This document shows positions 31,336 through 42,749 of a DNA stretch of 64,000 bases, piece by piece. The DNA comes from Wyeomyia smithii (lineage: Eukaryota > Arthropoda > Insecta > Diptera > Culicidae). How positions within the stretch are numbered: position 1 is the stretch's first letter; the number at the start of each line of letters is the position of its first letter. The DNA lies in contig NC_073696.1 of the NCBI RefSeq assembly GCF_029784165.1, positions 185,172,998 through 185,236,997 of the forward strand, read 5' to 3'. The translations under genes were made by a program, and so were the position numbers. The notes under the pieces are model-generated. The model searched no databases. It was not told the DNA's origin and saw only the letters and a list, made by a program, of their open reading frames with translations.

Positions 31336-31587
31336 AAATAGCTATAATCTTTCAGTTTTTTCCAGCTTGAGCTTTAGAGCCGCACCTTGATGTGATTTAG
31401 TAAAATAGCTCAATATCGGTTATATTGAATGATAAAAAAGACTTTCTTCTACAAAGTTACGCAAAATTGACGGAGCTACAACATTGTAGAACATCGTTTA
31501 ACTCTATCTGCAAATATAAGAAAGTTAGATGCTTGATTACATCGAAAATTTGGGTCACCCTAATTCGTGATTATAGAAAAATGTGCG

Positions 31588-31765
31588 CTTTATGTGACAA
31601 CTTTTTAGAAGTAAATTTTTTTCAAGAATATTACTATCCAGCTTTAGATCTAAATTTTCCCCTGAGGTCGTTTCCTATAAGGCTTTCGAACAATTAACTA
31701 AGCGTCTCCACCGATTCAACAGTGAAAGGATGAGCACGATTAACGTTAACAGGTTTGCGATGAAA
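31588..31765. repeat. Dispersed repeat, copy 3 (diverged)
   Basis: Shorter, more diverged match to copies 1 and 2: ACAACTTTTTAGAAGTAAAT, GCGTCTCCACCGATTCAACA, GTGAAAGGATGAGCACG. It lies 250 bp downstream of copy 2 in the same orientation, so it may be a local duplication. Confidence 0.6.
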
Positions 31766-34700
31766 ATGCATTTTTTAAGGAAAGAATTCCACGGAGTAAC
31801 TTGGCATATATTCGTTTTCTTTTAATTAATCCAAAATTCAAGTAGGTATCTCGAATCTATCTTGTAATGAAACGATTTCGATCATGTTAAGCAATCAAAT
31901 ATCAATTTATTGGAATACATGCTTCCCATACTAGATAAACATTTCAAAAGGTCCTATCTGCTTTCCGGAGCATCTTTTCATTTTGGTAATGGTTCAGCTC
32001 TAGTAACTCTCCCATGCGTGGTTTTCGCTCAAAAGTCTAGAGTGATCCCTTCGCTAGCAACTTGTTCAAATAACGTGTCATAAAAGGTGTTCAATAAATT
32101 GTGGTGATTGAAGAAAAGTGATCTATCAAAAAATCGACCAAAGTAGATTGGACCTTTTGAAATGTTTCTCTAGCATATAGTTTTGCAGATGTATAGCATG
32201 CATGCTAAAAATATGCTTTGATAGGTTATATGTTTCTGATAAAAAATCACCAAATGATTATCAAGCTCAAAAATCATTAGAGCAGTAATGAAAAAATAAT
32301 CTCAAAAATTACAGTGGCAAAACCCCCATAGAATATTTTGAAGCAACGCGCTAAAACGCTGAAATTGCGAATTGTTGAAAGTGTTTGGATAAATTAATTT
32401 CAATTCGCTTCTGTAATACTGTGGCATCAAATTGCTACTACCGTTTCATTTTGAACATAGAACACATTTTTCATTAAAAACATATTTTTTTAATTTTTGG
32501 GTTGTAATTTTCTACAGTAAAACTTTGGTGATACTAACTTTACGTATTTCAACTAGGAAGGGCGTCGTGTGTTTGATGCAACCTTTTTTCACTACCCTTT
32601 TCCCGAATAAAAAAAAAGCCCAAGGTTTGCCTGAATGTTAATAATGAGTTTAAACTGGGATTTATTTAAATAATGTTCGGTATAAAATATTCCATTACAA
32701 CTCAGCTTATAATCTATGGTGATAGGTACCTATATGTTTTTTCAGTATACATTCTAGCGAAATCAATGTAAACAACGTTTCCGATATCGAAGGTTTTTAA
32801 TTAGCCCTAAGTACATCATCGAGGCTCATCTTCCGGGCTACAGCGAGACGTCCATCAGCAGGCAACGAACTGAATCTGACACACGTGAAGAAACAAGTAC
32901 ATCATCACCGACGGTCATTGCTGAGCCACCAAAGGACGCACAATGGCATCAGCAATGATACCGAGAGAGTTCCTAAGATGGGAAGGATATTGCCTTCCGA
33001 GTATTCGCTTCCGGTTACATAAAGCCGCTCGAGAAGGTCGATGTTGGCAAACGATGGCACTTTCTCGAGTATGTGATGGCAGCGCCAACAATCCATCGTA
33101 CTGGGCCATCTGACACTTGGCACGGTTTTGTCGTGTGTATGTAGATGTGCTCCCGTGGATCGCCGTGCAGCAGGTTCGCATCTTTCATTGCTCTCGAGCC
33201 GAACAGCCAAGTGCCGGAGAAACATTCTAACTGAAAGAGGAAAGTCAGCGAGCAAACGTGATGATTTATTACTTCAGTCGTCAGTTTGAATAGCGGGAGC
33301 AGCATTTGGAACACCCTGCTCCGTGATTCCGCTGGGCAGCGGAAGGGCTAATGAGAGCAGTAGTGGCAGTAGTGCTTTGCCGCGGGAAGCGGAGTGTTAG
33401 CCGTAGGAAGGAACAACGAAATCTGATACTGGATGAAGAGGATGAAAAATATCCCAGGGAGATGATAAAATGTCGCTCAACAGTCTTTCGGAGTATTTGT
33501 TTATAAATCCGCTTTCTCGGTCAGTTGAGCCATGATCAATTTAAATTTTTTCTTGCGTATTCCGGAAAGTTTATCGGTCTGAGCGATGGCTTTTGATCAT
33601 TAATTTAAATTGGCTGTTGTTGGTAACGAACGTCGTATTTACTTCAGATGCATTTTTTCCTGTTTTGAAATTTATAATTAGTTTATGCTTGCCTAAAATG
33701 ACTACTGTTATCATACAACATCGAAAATGTTTAGAAATGTTTCAAAATGAGCAAGTGAGTGCAGGCTTTAGCTGGGATTTTACCTAAACCAATTTTTGAT
33801 TATCATAAGTCGCTTTGAACAAAATTTCAGTTCGTATGCCCGAGAAACAATCTCACAGCTGTTTTAATCATATTGAAAGTGTTTCAAAACGCTATTTTGT
33901 ATACGTATATCATTATCAATAAATCGGTTCTGGGTTAGACAAAAAAGCATCTTTTGAGAAGTTGAGGTTTAAAGTGAACGGTTTAGTTCTTTTCGTTCAA
34001 TAGGTAACAAGATAGATTTGCAAAAAAGTTGAAATACTACAAGGTATACTGCTCTAGGGTTGTATGAAATGGTGACGTGGGACTAAACAATGTAATTACT
34101 GTAATTACAGACACAATAAATTCGTTTGTTCAGTGATTAACGTATTTCAATTCTCAGCTACCCCTTCATTTTTTCCGATATATATTTAATTGCACTCGAA
34201 AGAACTTCATTTACCCTTGGTGATGTTGTAGTGTTTCTTTTCGTGCAAGCAACATTCAACAATTACAACGAAGTTAAAGTTTAAAATATTTTGCTTCACA
34301 AGTTTGTTTCATGTGCCAACAATCCACTGTATTACGAAAACAGCTAAAATAAGTATAATTTTTTATTTGTAAATGTAAAATAAAAGAATATCTAACAATG
34401 TTGAGTATAAAAAAGGATCCTGAATAGATCTTAGTGAATGGACAAAAAATTCATAAGTATTCGCCAGCTCTTACTCTTCTATAAATTAGTATTTTTAGGA
34501 ACTTACTCGTTCGATATTATGTCGGTCACGATTATTTAGTGAATATCGAAGATAAAAAATAAATAAAAATAACCGTTGCAAAAATGTTCAATTCTTGTTG
34601 AGAAACTTATGGTTTTCATGGTAATCATATTCATGGGATAAACTTCCAATCACCATCAGTAGCAGCATTGCAATTTGAATTGCACGCGAATAGAAGTCGT

Positions 34701-35339
34701 GCACGCTGCCATGATAGACGACGAGAAACTAACGGCGCTCTGCTCCACATATACTCTACGGTACTGTTGCTTTTATCAGCGTGTTTTTATTCAAGACATC
34801 AGTTTCTATTACGCTCTTACTGCAGGTTTAGAAATTGTTCAAGTAAAGTGATTGTTCCAAACTTTTCGAAAACCTTTACCTTCGAGACATCAAATTAGTC
34901 TAGGTTCATGAGGGTAAACATAAACTGACCTATTGGGACGGGGAGACTGTCAGTTTTTTTCGGATATTGATACAGAGAATATCACAGGGAATAGAGGTGT
35001 CTATTCATGTCGTCTGTGCTAGGAATGCTCGCATTGTCCTTGACACTTCTTATCGATTTTTACCGCTTTGTAATGAAAAAATTATAATAACTAGCGTATT
35101 ACAAAAATGTTCTACATTCTATCTATCAACCAACATATTGGTCATTGTTATCTATCATGTGATTATGCTGTTATTATCGTTTGAAATCTGACGCAACATT
35201 TGCCAGTTTTATTTCCAATTTTACAGAATGCATACCAGTATAGAAAACAAAGACTTAGTCCCACGTCAAAAAATTGAGACGAGTGGCACATTTAAGTGAC
35301 AAATTAAACATTTACTATTTCTTACTATCCTGGCGAACA
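31766..35339. other. Long stretch without recognised genes
   Basis: Mostly AT-rich. Within it, 32820-33420 is more GC-rich and carries overlapping minus-strand frames (32905-33314, up to 116 codons, containing EKVPSFANIDLLERLYVTGS). Three frames are open at once and I recognise none, so no gene is called. The other frames (33593, 34668, 34967, under 77 codons) are not credible. Confidence 0.4.
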
Positions 35340-35344
35340 AGTTC

Positions 35345-36072
35345 TTTCTCTGCTTCCCAACATAACCCGGTTATTGTGCGAAGAAAACTTACTCCTTGTA
35401 GGCATTTTTTTTCATCAGAAACCTAATGTGACATCCCCAGGCGCCCATGGAGTTGAACCAAACACCTAGATCCTCGTGTACCAATATTTTGCGCAGGGAC
35501 AGAGTCCGGACATACTTTCTTGGCAAAATCAAACATCTACCGACTTGAAAACTCTTCGCTTTCGTTGGCCATTATACGATTTCGCATTGTTCTGGCTGTG
35601 TTCCGAGAAGAGCTTATCGATGTCTCCCTCGACGTTCTGTATACGAATCGACAGCAATATTCGCTTTTCTTTGCTTTAGCCAAGCTTTTAAACTTGGTAT
35701 CAAGCTCCGAATACCGCCTATAAATAGTCGCTGGTCTTGTCAGTATAGGCAGTTCATTGATCGTCGCGCAAGAATAGTTTTTCGTTCGGGCTTGCAACGA
35801 GGCTTCGAGAATCAAATCCGCGGTGAGGTTGTACTCTTCAAGTGGTGAAAGACGTGCAATTAGCTCAACAGCTTCTGAAACCATTTCCTCGTATAACTTC
35901 CAATCGATATTCCCTGTAATCCATAAATGTATTCCTCAATAAGGGGTAAGTTGAGATTGACATTTAAAGTGAGCCAAGTTTCACAGACGGTAAATGCATC
36001 GCGATTCTTCATATTCAGTAACTTTGAATGAAATATTTTTCTGTAAAAGAAAAATTTTATAACTCTACTGTA
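35345..36072 (-). pseudogene. ORF2 remnant of copy C (endonuclease, linker, thumb)
   Basis: The frame 35537-35884 reads MVSEAVELIARLSPLEEYNL, LILEASLQARTKNYS, YRRYSELDTKFKSLAKAKK and RTMRNRIMANESEEFSS. These correspond to ISKAVESIQHHSPLEEYNL, LDAALQAQTKKYP, YLRYSELDTKLKSLAKAKK and RRMRNRVTVNESEESSS of copy B. Further upstream NMKNRDAFTVCETWLT marks the endonuclease glutamate motif. Deletions remove most of the endonuclease and all of the reverse transcriptase palm. Confidence 0.85.
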
Positions 36073-36677
36073 CTGCTTGTTATCGCATAATTGTAACATT
36101 CGATATTTTATGGATTTCGTGCTTTTTATTGAGAAATGCTTAGAATAGTATGTACTTTTTACATCTAAAAAAATATGCTTATGTTTGTGTGAAAAAAGTC
36201 GTAAAAAATACCAAGTTGTTTTGTCACATAGCGTGAATAACCGCATAATTGTCACACTACATAGCTTTTTCAACTTTTTTGTCGAAAAAGCTTCCATCCA
36301 AATCCACATCTGCATCGTTTGGAACTCGGAAGTTTTTCTGGTCCGGTAACCAACCACCGGTGATCCGTTTCTGATGTTCAGCTCATGCTTGTTGAATACA
36401 TGAAAAACTTCATTTCCCCTGTGATATATTCCCAAAGTAGCTTGAAAGTGACGGCATAAATGTATCATTGCAAAAATGTCAACCAATTTGACTTCAAAAG
36501 TTATATTTAATGTATACATAGCGTAAAGTAGTGCTTTCTTTATGATACAAAGTTTAGTTAAAGTATCTTTTTGCAAGAATATATTGGGAACTAAGCATTT
36601 AAGGTCAAAATATAAAAGTGCGATTTGCTCGAACAACCAATTTTGCAAATGTTACAAATATGCGATTATGGGCAGTG
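36073..36677. mobile_element. TA-flanked inverted-repeat element, 605 bp
   Basis: The left end CTGCTTGTTATCGCATAATT and the right end, reverse complemented, CACTGCCCATAATCGCATAT continue into a shared TTGTAACAT. TA lies on both sides (36071-36072, 36678-36679). Removing it restores copy C as CTACTG-TA-CGACAGAG, matching CCACTGTAAGACAGAG in copy B. An internal copy of the terminal motif (ACCGCATAATTGTCACAC at about 36240) suggests an older internal end. A long minus-strand frame runs through it but crosses into copy C. Confidence 0.8.
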
Positions 36678-36691
36678 TACGACAGAGATAG
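36678..36691. repeat. Left target-site duplication of SINE copy 1
   Basis: TACGACAGAGATAG, identical to 37238-37251. Confidence 0.92.
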
Positions 36692-37237
36692 ATCTCCCAG
36701 ATGGTCTCGAGGTACGATGATGGCCTACGTGCCAGTCGTCGTAGGTTCGTGTCTCAACTCGGGGGAAACTGTTAGTGTCAGTTGGGTCGTAGCGCTAGCC
36801 CCGCAATTGTTCTGTACAGTAAAGTTCTTTTTTACACGATTCTACGTACCGTGCAAAAAAAAATCGTGTTAAAAAAACCGCGTTATTTGGAAAAACGTCG
36901 TAAAAAATCTTGTAAAACAAAAACCGTGTAAAAATGAAACTATGTAAAAAACAGACTATTATAGTTTGTTACCGTTACTGCTACTTACTGTAACAATTTT
37001 ACGCGAAGACGAAAAATCGTGCAAAAAAAAACCGTGTAAAAAAATCGCGTTATTTGGAAAAACGTTGTAAAAAAAATCGTGTTATTTGAAAAATCGTCGT
37101 AAGAAAGAATCGTGTAAAAAAAAACCGTGTAAAAAAAAACTTTACTGTACACTAAACAGTTGGCTGCGAAGTCTGTGTATAAATAAACAGAAGGTCGAGT
37201 TCCGAATCGGAATGTAGCACCAAGGCTTCGCTTTGCT
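36692..37237 (+). mobile_element. tRNA-derived SINE, copy 1, with an inserted Tc1-type element
   Basis: The 5' part resembles a tRNA promoter: TGGTCTCGAGG (A-box-like) and GGTTCGTGTCTC (B-box-like). The body GTTAGTGTCAGTTGGGTCGT, GTAGCGCTAGCCCCGCAATTG and GAATGTAGCACCAAGGC is shared with the copies at 39246 and 42961. It is flanked by a perfect 14-bp duplication. Without the element at 36817-37147 its length is 213 bp, matching the 212-bp copy 3. SINEs have no protein and depend on a LINE for movement. Confidence 0.88.
36817..37147. mobile_element. Tc1-type non-autonomous element made of short repeats, 331 bp
   Basis: Ends CAGTAAAGTTCTTTTTTACA and its inverse TGTAAAAAAAAACTTTACTG are flanked by TA at 36815-36816 and 37148-37149. 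Excision restores the SINE (CTG-TA-CACT). Most of the interior is a degenerate array of 15-17-bp units such as ACCGTGTAAAAAAAA, ATCGTGTTAAAAAAA and ACCGCGTTATTTGGAAAA, in one orientation apart from the left end. Confidence 0.85.
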
Positions 37238-37251
37238 TACGACAGAGATAG
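37238..37251. repeat. Right target-site duplication of SINE copy 1
   Basis: TACGACAGAGATAG, identical to 36678-36691. Copy C sequence (GAATCCTT) resumes directly. Confidence 0.92.
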
Positions 37252-38655
37252 AATCCTTTACCTCAGCAGATGAATCAGCCATCGACACGATCGCTGCAAG
37301 GAGGGGACATTGGGCAGTCAACTGCTTTGAAAATGATCTAGCTATTGGGGGAAAATCGTAAGAAATTTATTTATTGGATTGAGTACATTACACGTTTCAA
37401 ATAATCAAGTCCATAATGTCTGAAAGTTTCACCAACCCAGTATTTGTTTCATTAACTAAATGTGCAAAGGAACAACTGTCGTTTTAGATGCTCCTGGAAG
37501 CGCGGAAAACTTCTTTGGGACTATTAATTTCTAAGCCCAGGAGGAGCTTGCTTCGGTGTGTCCACAAAATTTTTTGGTTTATTTGTACCATTCATTTCAC
37601 TCTGGGAGAGGAAATATTTTTACTTTTTCCAGACTTTAGGATTGACGTAAGATGTTCCAACCGTCATCAGAGTCGGTTTCATCAGAGGATGGCAGATCAA
37701 AGGGGTTTGATATTATGGTAGAAGTGGATACGGTCTTTTAAAGCATGTTAGCGTAAGAACGCTTCGAACGTTCATGTCGAGAGCTGATGCTCATTATCCC
37801 CACAGTGAGTACATATTTCAGCACTGTCACTGCAGGAAACTTCAGCATGATTCTCCCCAAAGTTGTCTTATTGCAGTAACATGCAATTGCTTGCAGTCCA
37901 GTATCTTAACATTGGAAGAAGCAGTATTTTTGGAGTAGCCGATACCACTTTTCGAAATATGCACGACAGAGGGCTCGAATCAGTTAAAATCAACGCCTCG
38001 ATCTCCGAATCTCGTGTGTAAAAAGCTCGGAGCAAGTTACACTAAGGTCTTTTTTACGCGGGGGATGCGCTCAAAATTTGTGGGCCTGCGTAAAAAGACT
38101 TTTTTGAGTTGCAAAAATAACGAAGAAAACCGTCATGAAATATTTGAACTTTGTATGAATAGGATAGTGGTCAATCCAGAGACCAAAATGCAATATTTTA
38201 AATTTTGAGTATTTACACCAAAAATTGTGAATTTTTTTGAAAACTGATATTTTATCACTTGTGGCCTAAAACGAAAAACGTGATTGAAATGAGGTTGATA
38301 TCTTGAACCGTTTTTGAGTAATGGAGGAAAGCAACCCGCGTAAAAAAGACCTTACTAAATTTCGTTTAACAGTTTCAGATCATTAACCACAACACGGAGC
38401 ATGTTCAGTGTGACTTCTGAAAGTTCTGTCACGGTCTTGTAACGTAATGTCAAGTCTTTCGAGATTAGTAAAATATCTAGCGGTCTTGCTTTGAGCTGAA
38501 AGTAGACAAGAAGATGCCTTTAGTCCGTTTAGCAAAAGCCAGGGACGAATATTCACTAAAACCGGCACAGAAAGGGAGTGAGCAGGAGGGACAAGGTCGG
38601 ATTGGTTTGAGGACGAAGGATCGGGGGATGAGAGAATTACATCCAGTGCGCTTAA
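37252..38655 (-). pseudogene. ORF1 remnant of copy C
   Basis: Nucleotide-level match to the minus-strand ORF1 of copy B from the end of ORF1 (CATCGACACGATCGCTGCAA near 37280) back to the start region (GTGCGCTTAAGCTTGCGCAC near 38650). The start codon position reads CTG instead of ATG. Indels break the frame throughout. Deletions remove most of the zinc-knuckle part near 37810-37900 and another inverted-repeat element lies at 38043-38356. Confidence 0.8.
38043..38356. mobile_element. Inverted-repeat element with CGCGTAAAAAAGACC ends, about 314 bp
   Basis: Left end AAGGTCTTTTTTACGCGGG is mirrored by CCCGCGTAAAAAAGACCTT. ACT lies immediately outside both ends, a possible 3-bp duplication as in PIF/Harbinger elements. 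A subterminal copy (CCTGCGTAAAAAGACTTTTT) lies near 38088. Inserted in the ORF1 remnant of copy C. Non-coding. Confidence 0.75.
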
Positions 38656-38715
38656 GCTTGCGCACTAGTACGGTGGACAAGAAACACGCACCTCTTCTTT
38701 AATTTGTTGGTTCCT

Positions 38716-39245
38716 GAAGTGCCCCAAAAGAACGGGTTTCTGAACTCCTGCAAAAATGTGCCAATTAAAAATGGGCCGATTTTGATTTGCATGATGTTAT
38801 GATGAAAACAATTAGATCAAAAATGCCTTGAACAGAGGTTTATTGATATGGTTTCAGTGCCGATAGTGATAAAGTTAAAAACTTTACCAGGGTGTGTTAA
38901 AAAAAGAACCTTATCCTTGCTAAAAATATCTAGAAAGTATGAGGATTCGTTTTTAAAAATCATCAAGTCTTTGCCAGGCAGAATTTTCTAAAGTTTATTA
39001 GGATTTTTGTTGAGTTAAAAACAAACATGAGGGCCTAACAAACGGAAGCTTCAAGAATCCACAAAAAACTAATATATTATTTTTTGACATGCTTCGACAA
39101 TGAAACAGTGAGAAAAACACACAATCAAAACCAAATAACGATTAACCATTTATTTCTATTGAAGAGTAGTATCGTATATCAATGATCGGATGGCATCAGG
39201 AAGCAGGTTTTCGTTGTCCGTTTTTTTAAATGTCCTTCGAACTGT
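38716..39245. other. No gene recognised
   Basis: AT-rich, nothing assignable. Confidence 0.45.
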
Positions 39246-39452
39246 ATCTTAGCTGGTCTCGAGGTTCGATGCTGCCTTAACAAGCCAGTCGATGCATGTT
39301 CGAATCCCGCAAAGAGAGACTGTTGGTATCAATAGGATCGTAGCGCTAGCCCCGCAATTGTCCTGCCTACGAATAGTTGATTATAAAGTCCGTGTTCAAT
39401 AAACAAAAAGGTCAAGTTTCGATAGCAAAATGTTAGTATCTGAGCCTTGCTT
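39246..39452 (+). mobile_element. tRNA-derived SINE, copy 2
   Basis: AGCTGGTCTCGAGG (A-box-like) and TGTTCGAATCCCGC (a good B box) start the copy. The body shares GGATCGTAGCGCTAGCCCCG and CAATTGTCCTG with copies 1 and 3. It ends near GAGCCTTGCTT. It is more diverged, and no clear target duplication was seen. Confidence 0.8.
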
Positions 39453-41744
39453 GATGTATGTAACATTAAGAGACTAATAGCAACAAAAACCATCCATGCG
39501 CGTAGTAGATCCCCAAAATATTTACAAGTTAATATAATAACATCAGCTTTGCCAACATATTCTGCTCTGACAAATTTTTCTTTACGTACATCAAAAACAA
39601 AACTCCCTAGCATAAGCAACGTGCCGCCCGAGTCGCAGCTCTGATGCCCTCTCCGATCATCCGGTTCGTAAATGTTATTTTTCTTTCCTCCGCAAACATC
39701 CATCTCAGTGTCAGGCGAAAGGATGAACAGACGACAGCATAGAAGAGATCAGCCACTTTGTCTGACATCCATAGGAATGAAGCATAAAACGATTTTTCGC
39801 CACAGTGAAGCGAAATCATTTTTAATAGTTTTCATTTCCTGCTGGGTTCACTAAAGGTAGATAGACGCTTTCCACGTCAGAATCTGTTTGTTTCGTGCTA
39901 AGCAATTGAACTGTCCCACAGGATGACTATAGTGTTATTTGTTGCAATGGCGGACAAAATTTGTGTGTTGTGGTAGGTTGGGCATTAAATTTATGAAGTT
40001 TTTTTATCGTTAAAACGTATGTTACAAATCTTGTAAACTGGTCAATGCAGAATCACGGATGATACCTTTTTGCTTCTGATATTCCAATTTCTGTCATCCC
40101 ACTACAATGTCAGTTGACGTTTTCCTTGATGTGTAAAAGGCATGATCTAACGTGAGGATGCTTCTCGTAGCAGCAAGTGGTATGGTGGTAAAATTCGCTT
40201 TATTCAGATTGTCCCATTCGCTTGCCGCGATGCAACGGCTACAGTTTGGTGCCAACCTCCCACCAGGCAGGACAGGGATGTTTATGATGACAGAGGGATA
40301 GGTTGGGAAATCGGCAGTAGTGTAGGCATGCGGTTCATACGAAAAAGTGCCTGCAAGAATCCGAGAACCACCCGGTGAGAGTCATTTTCCTTCGGTTGAG
40401 ACTCTCTGGGAATCTTTTTTTTTGACAATTCGTTGCTCAGTGCCTGCACCGTAGTGTAAGGATTTTAGGAGAGTCTCACGCCCTATGTATTTATGTATGG
40501 ATACAGTCGACGCTTTTACCGTTCAGTCGGTTACGTTGGTGATGACGATAAAATCATAGATAAGAGATGTTTTCTCGTGCTCTGCTGGTACAACACAATC
40601 ACGCGGTTCGCAAAAGCTAAATCGTCGCCTAGTAAGTGAAATCGTGTAAGGTATACTTGAGAGAAACGTAACAGCGAGAGTAAACATGTAAAACATTTCT
40701 CTCCTCTGGTGTTCGCCACTGTAGCACAGATGGTTGAAGAGCGAGAGGTTTTTCGTCGTGTATACATGTTTTCTCTTTTGCCATTCTCTGGAGATGCTGA
40801 AGATTAACTGCCGTTTGGGAGGCTGGTGTTCAAATGTACGTCAGTTAATGTTGTACGCGTATGCTACCCTCAATTTCCAGTTTTTTTTTCTCACACTGGA
40901 TAAATCTAAATAGGGTTTTGGGAAAAATGCTAATGATGCCACGTTTGATCTGATATCACCCATAAATATACTTGGCTCGTGTCAGCATTCGCTACGAGTA
41001 CAGTATATTAATGAAATGGCATCTGCGTGTAATCAATTGTTGTAAATTTACGCTCTTCTCGTTTAATTTTTTTGTGGCGCGTATCGTTTATTTCTCGTCT
41101 GAAAAGTAAATTTACATTCGACTTTTAATTGGAATTTACTTTATATATTCTTTGTTTCCAGTATCTCTCTTTTCGATCCCTCGAAGTTTACTTCAATATT
41201 AGAGCAATTTTATTTTGATTTTACGTTCCAGTTAAATATCAAGTTAAATTGTGAATTGAGTTCAAAATCTAAAAAAATAATATTGATAAACAGCTTCGCT
41301 TGAGTCACATAATCTTGTGATAATCATATCCTAGAATTTCCACTGACACAGCATAACAAGTTAGTTGGAGTTAAAGTTAAACATCATAAGTTAAACTTTA
41401 TTGAACCTAATAATTTTGGGTGATTGATTGAAAGTAAATGAAATTAGGTTATGAATGTATGGATTGGGTAAAAGCCTTGTAATTTTTTTCTATTTTTTCT
41501 GTGGGTTCTGAGTTGCCCAGTATGTTTTGACAAACTTGCTTTAATCCTAAGATGTGTTCTTCATGGACACGTTAATATCCTAGAATTTCCAGAATCAACT
41601 TTGGGTAGTTGAAGACATGTGGTTTCGGTATGCCCTGTACGCAATCCGGAGAGTATTTGTTGGTCCCATTGACTGTAGCAAACATACCACTGGATGCTAG
41701 TTTTTTATATCTGGTTTAAATCTGGAGCTCTATAATACCCTTGT
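39453..41744. other. No gene recognised; unexplained minus-strand frames
   Basis: At 39440-39860 two overlapping minus-strand frames (70 and part of 124 codons) read VCSSFRLTLRWMFAEERKIT then LGSFVFDVRKEKFVRAEYVG. At 40060-40400 a minus-strand stretch reads GGSRILAGTFSYEPHAY and SRCIAASEWDNLNKANFTT. I recognise neither family. They may be old coding relics. The rest, to 41744, is AT-rich and empty to my eye. Confidence 0.35.
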
Positions 41745-42300
41745 CGACTTTCCTCCTAACGAAAATAGGTCCCTCTTATAGTAAAACTGGTCTGAGTAAC
41801 GTATTATAGTTCTCTTCAGGGAATTGTAATAATGGCGCGATCTTGGCTGGAGGAATGAGATTTCGATAAGACTCCATTCTATTGACAAAATATAAGTTAT
41901 ACTTATAATAAAACTGACCAGAGGTAAAGCATTTAGAGTCTCTTCAGGGAATTGTGATTATGACGAGATGTTGGTAGGAGGAATGAGGTTTCGATAAGAC
42001 TCATTCCTCTTGACAAAATAAGTCCTTTTCATAATAATCCTTATTATAATCCTTATAATAGAACTGACTAGAGGAATATTAATCCTCTCAAGGGAATTGT
42101 AATTGGTGATATTGACGAGGGGAACGCAGTTTCGATAAGACTCCTTCCTCTTGACATAATAAGTCCGTCTTAGAATAAATCTGGCCAAGGAGGACCGTTA
42201 GGTGAGGCCTCTCTCCGGGGAATTGTAATTTGGTGATATTGGTAGGATTGAAAGAGGCTAGAGCAGTAAGCTTGAAACCGAAGGATAAAACCTCACACCC
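41745..42300. repeat. Minisatellite with units of about 126-145 bp
   Basis: Four or more units anchored by GGGAATTGTAAT at about 41819, 41947, 42092 and 42218. Each is followed by GAGGAATGAGGTTTCGATAA, then CTCTTGACAAAATAAGTCC and AAAACTGACCAGAGG. An inverted, diverged unit is at about 58260-58375. Confidence 0.8.
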
Positions 42301-42560
42301 AAGCACGGATATTAATGAAAAGTATATCATTTGCAATAATACTGCCAATAATTTGACGTGCGGAGTACGGAAAATACCTGGGCAGTATCACAATAGATCA
42401 CATGTCTAACTGTATTTTTAGTATGTCTAATATATTTTTAGTACTTTTAGAATGTTTCTTGTAAAATAATTTGTATATTTTATAATACTTACTGTTACTT
42501 ACAGCTTCTTCTGCCATGGACAGCCGTTCTCCAGTCTCCTCGTACACCAGCAGATAGTGT
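42301..42560. other. No gene recognised
   Basis: AT-rich. It holds the 3' boundary of the RTE element to the right, which I cannot place exactly. Confidence 0.4.
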
Positions 42561-42736
42561 ACACCAGCAGATAGTCTTCCACCGCGCACATCCACCGTGT
42601 GCGAGGCCTACCACGGAGTCAACGGCTTCTTCGTGATTTTCTACTAAAGATAGTTTCCGGGGCTTTCTCCTCAGGCATTTTGGCTACATGTCCAACCCAC
42701 TGCCCCGCTGTATTTCCCTTACTATATCAGCATGTT

Positions 42737-42749
42737 TGTATACCTGGTA
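42737..42749. repeat. Target-site duplication of SINE copy 3 (left)
   Basis: TGTATACCTGGTA, matching TGTATATCTGGTA at 42962-42974 with one mismatch. Confidence 0.85.

Larger units (their letters stand above)
35340..38715 (-). mobile_element. I-group retrotransposon copy C, decayed and interrupted
   Basis: Same family as copies A and B. It is traced by nucleotide similarity from the ORF2 thumb (35345-35484), through an internal deletion that removes the reverse transcriptase palm (junction near 35484; about 950 bp of copy B, including LADD, is missing), the linker and endonuclease (35485-36072) and ORF1 (37238-38650), into the 5' UTR up to about 38715. It has been invaded by a TA-flanked element (36073-36677), a SINE (36692-37237) and an inverted-repeat element (38043-38356). 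No RNase H part and no poly(A) were found, so the 3' end is lost. Confidence 0.85.

Noticed and set aside
32905..33314. Three overlapping minus-strand frames up to 116 codons, considered as a host exon
   Set aside because: All three frames are open in this GC-richer patch and none shows a recognisable domain or convincing splice context.
35860..36648. A 262-codon minus-strand open frame
   Set aside because: It runs from the TA-flanked 605-bp element into the endonuclease remnant of copy C. The last part (MKNRDAFTVCETWLT) is retrotransposon and the rest crosses terminal repeats, so it is a chimeric chance frame.
39246..39290. Possible tRNA gene (A and B boxes)
   Set aside because: No complete cloverleaf was evident and the sequence continues into a SINE body shared with two other copies.
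41745..42300. Considered as a CRISPR-like array because of regular repeats
   Set aside because: Units are 126-145 bp, diverged and contiguous without unique spacers, and the genome is eukaryotic. It is a minisatellite.
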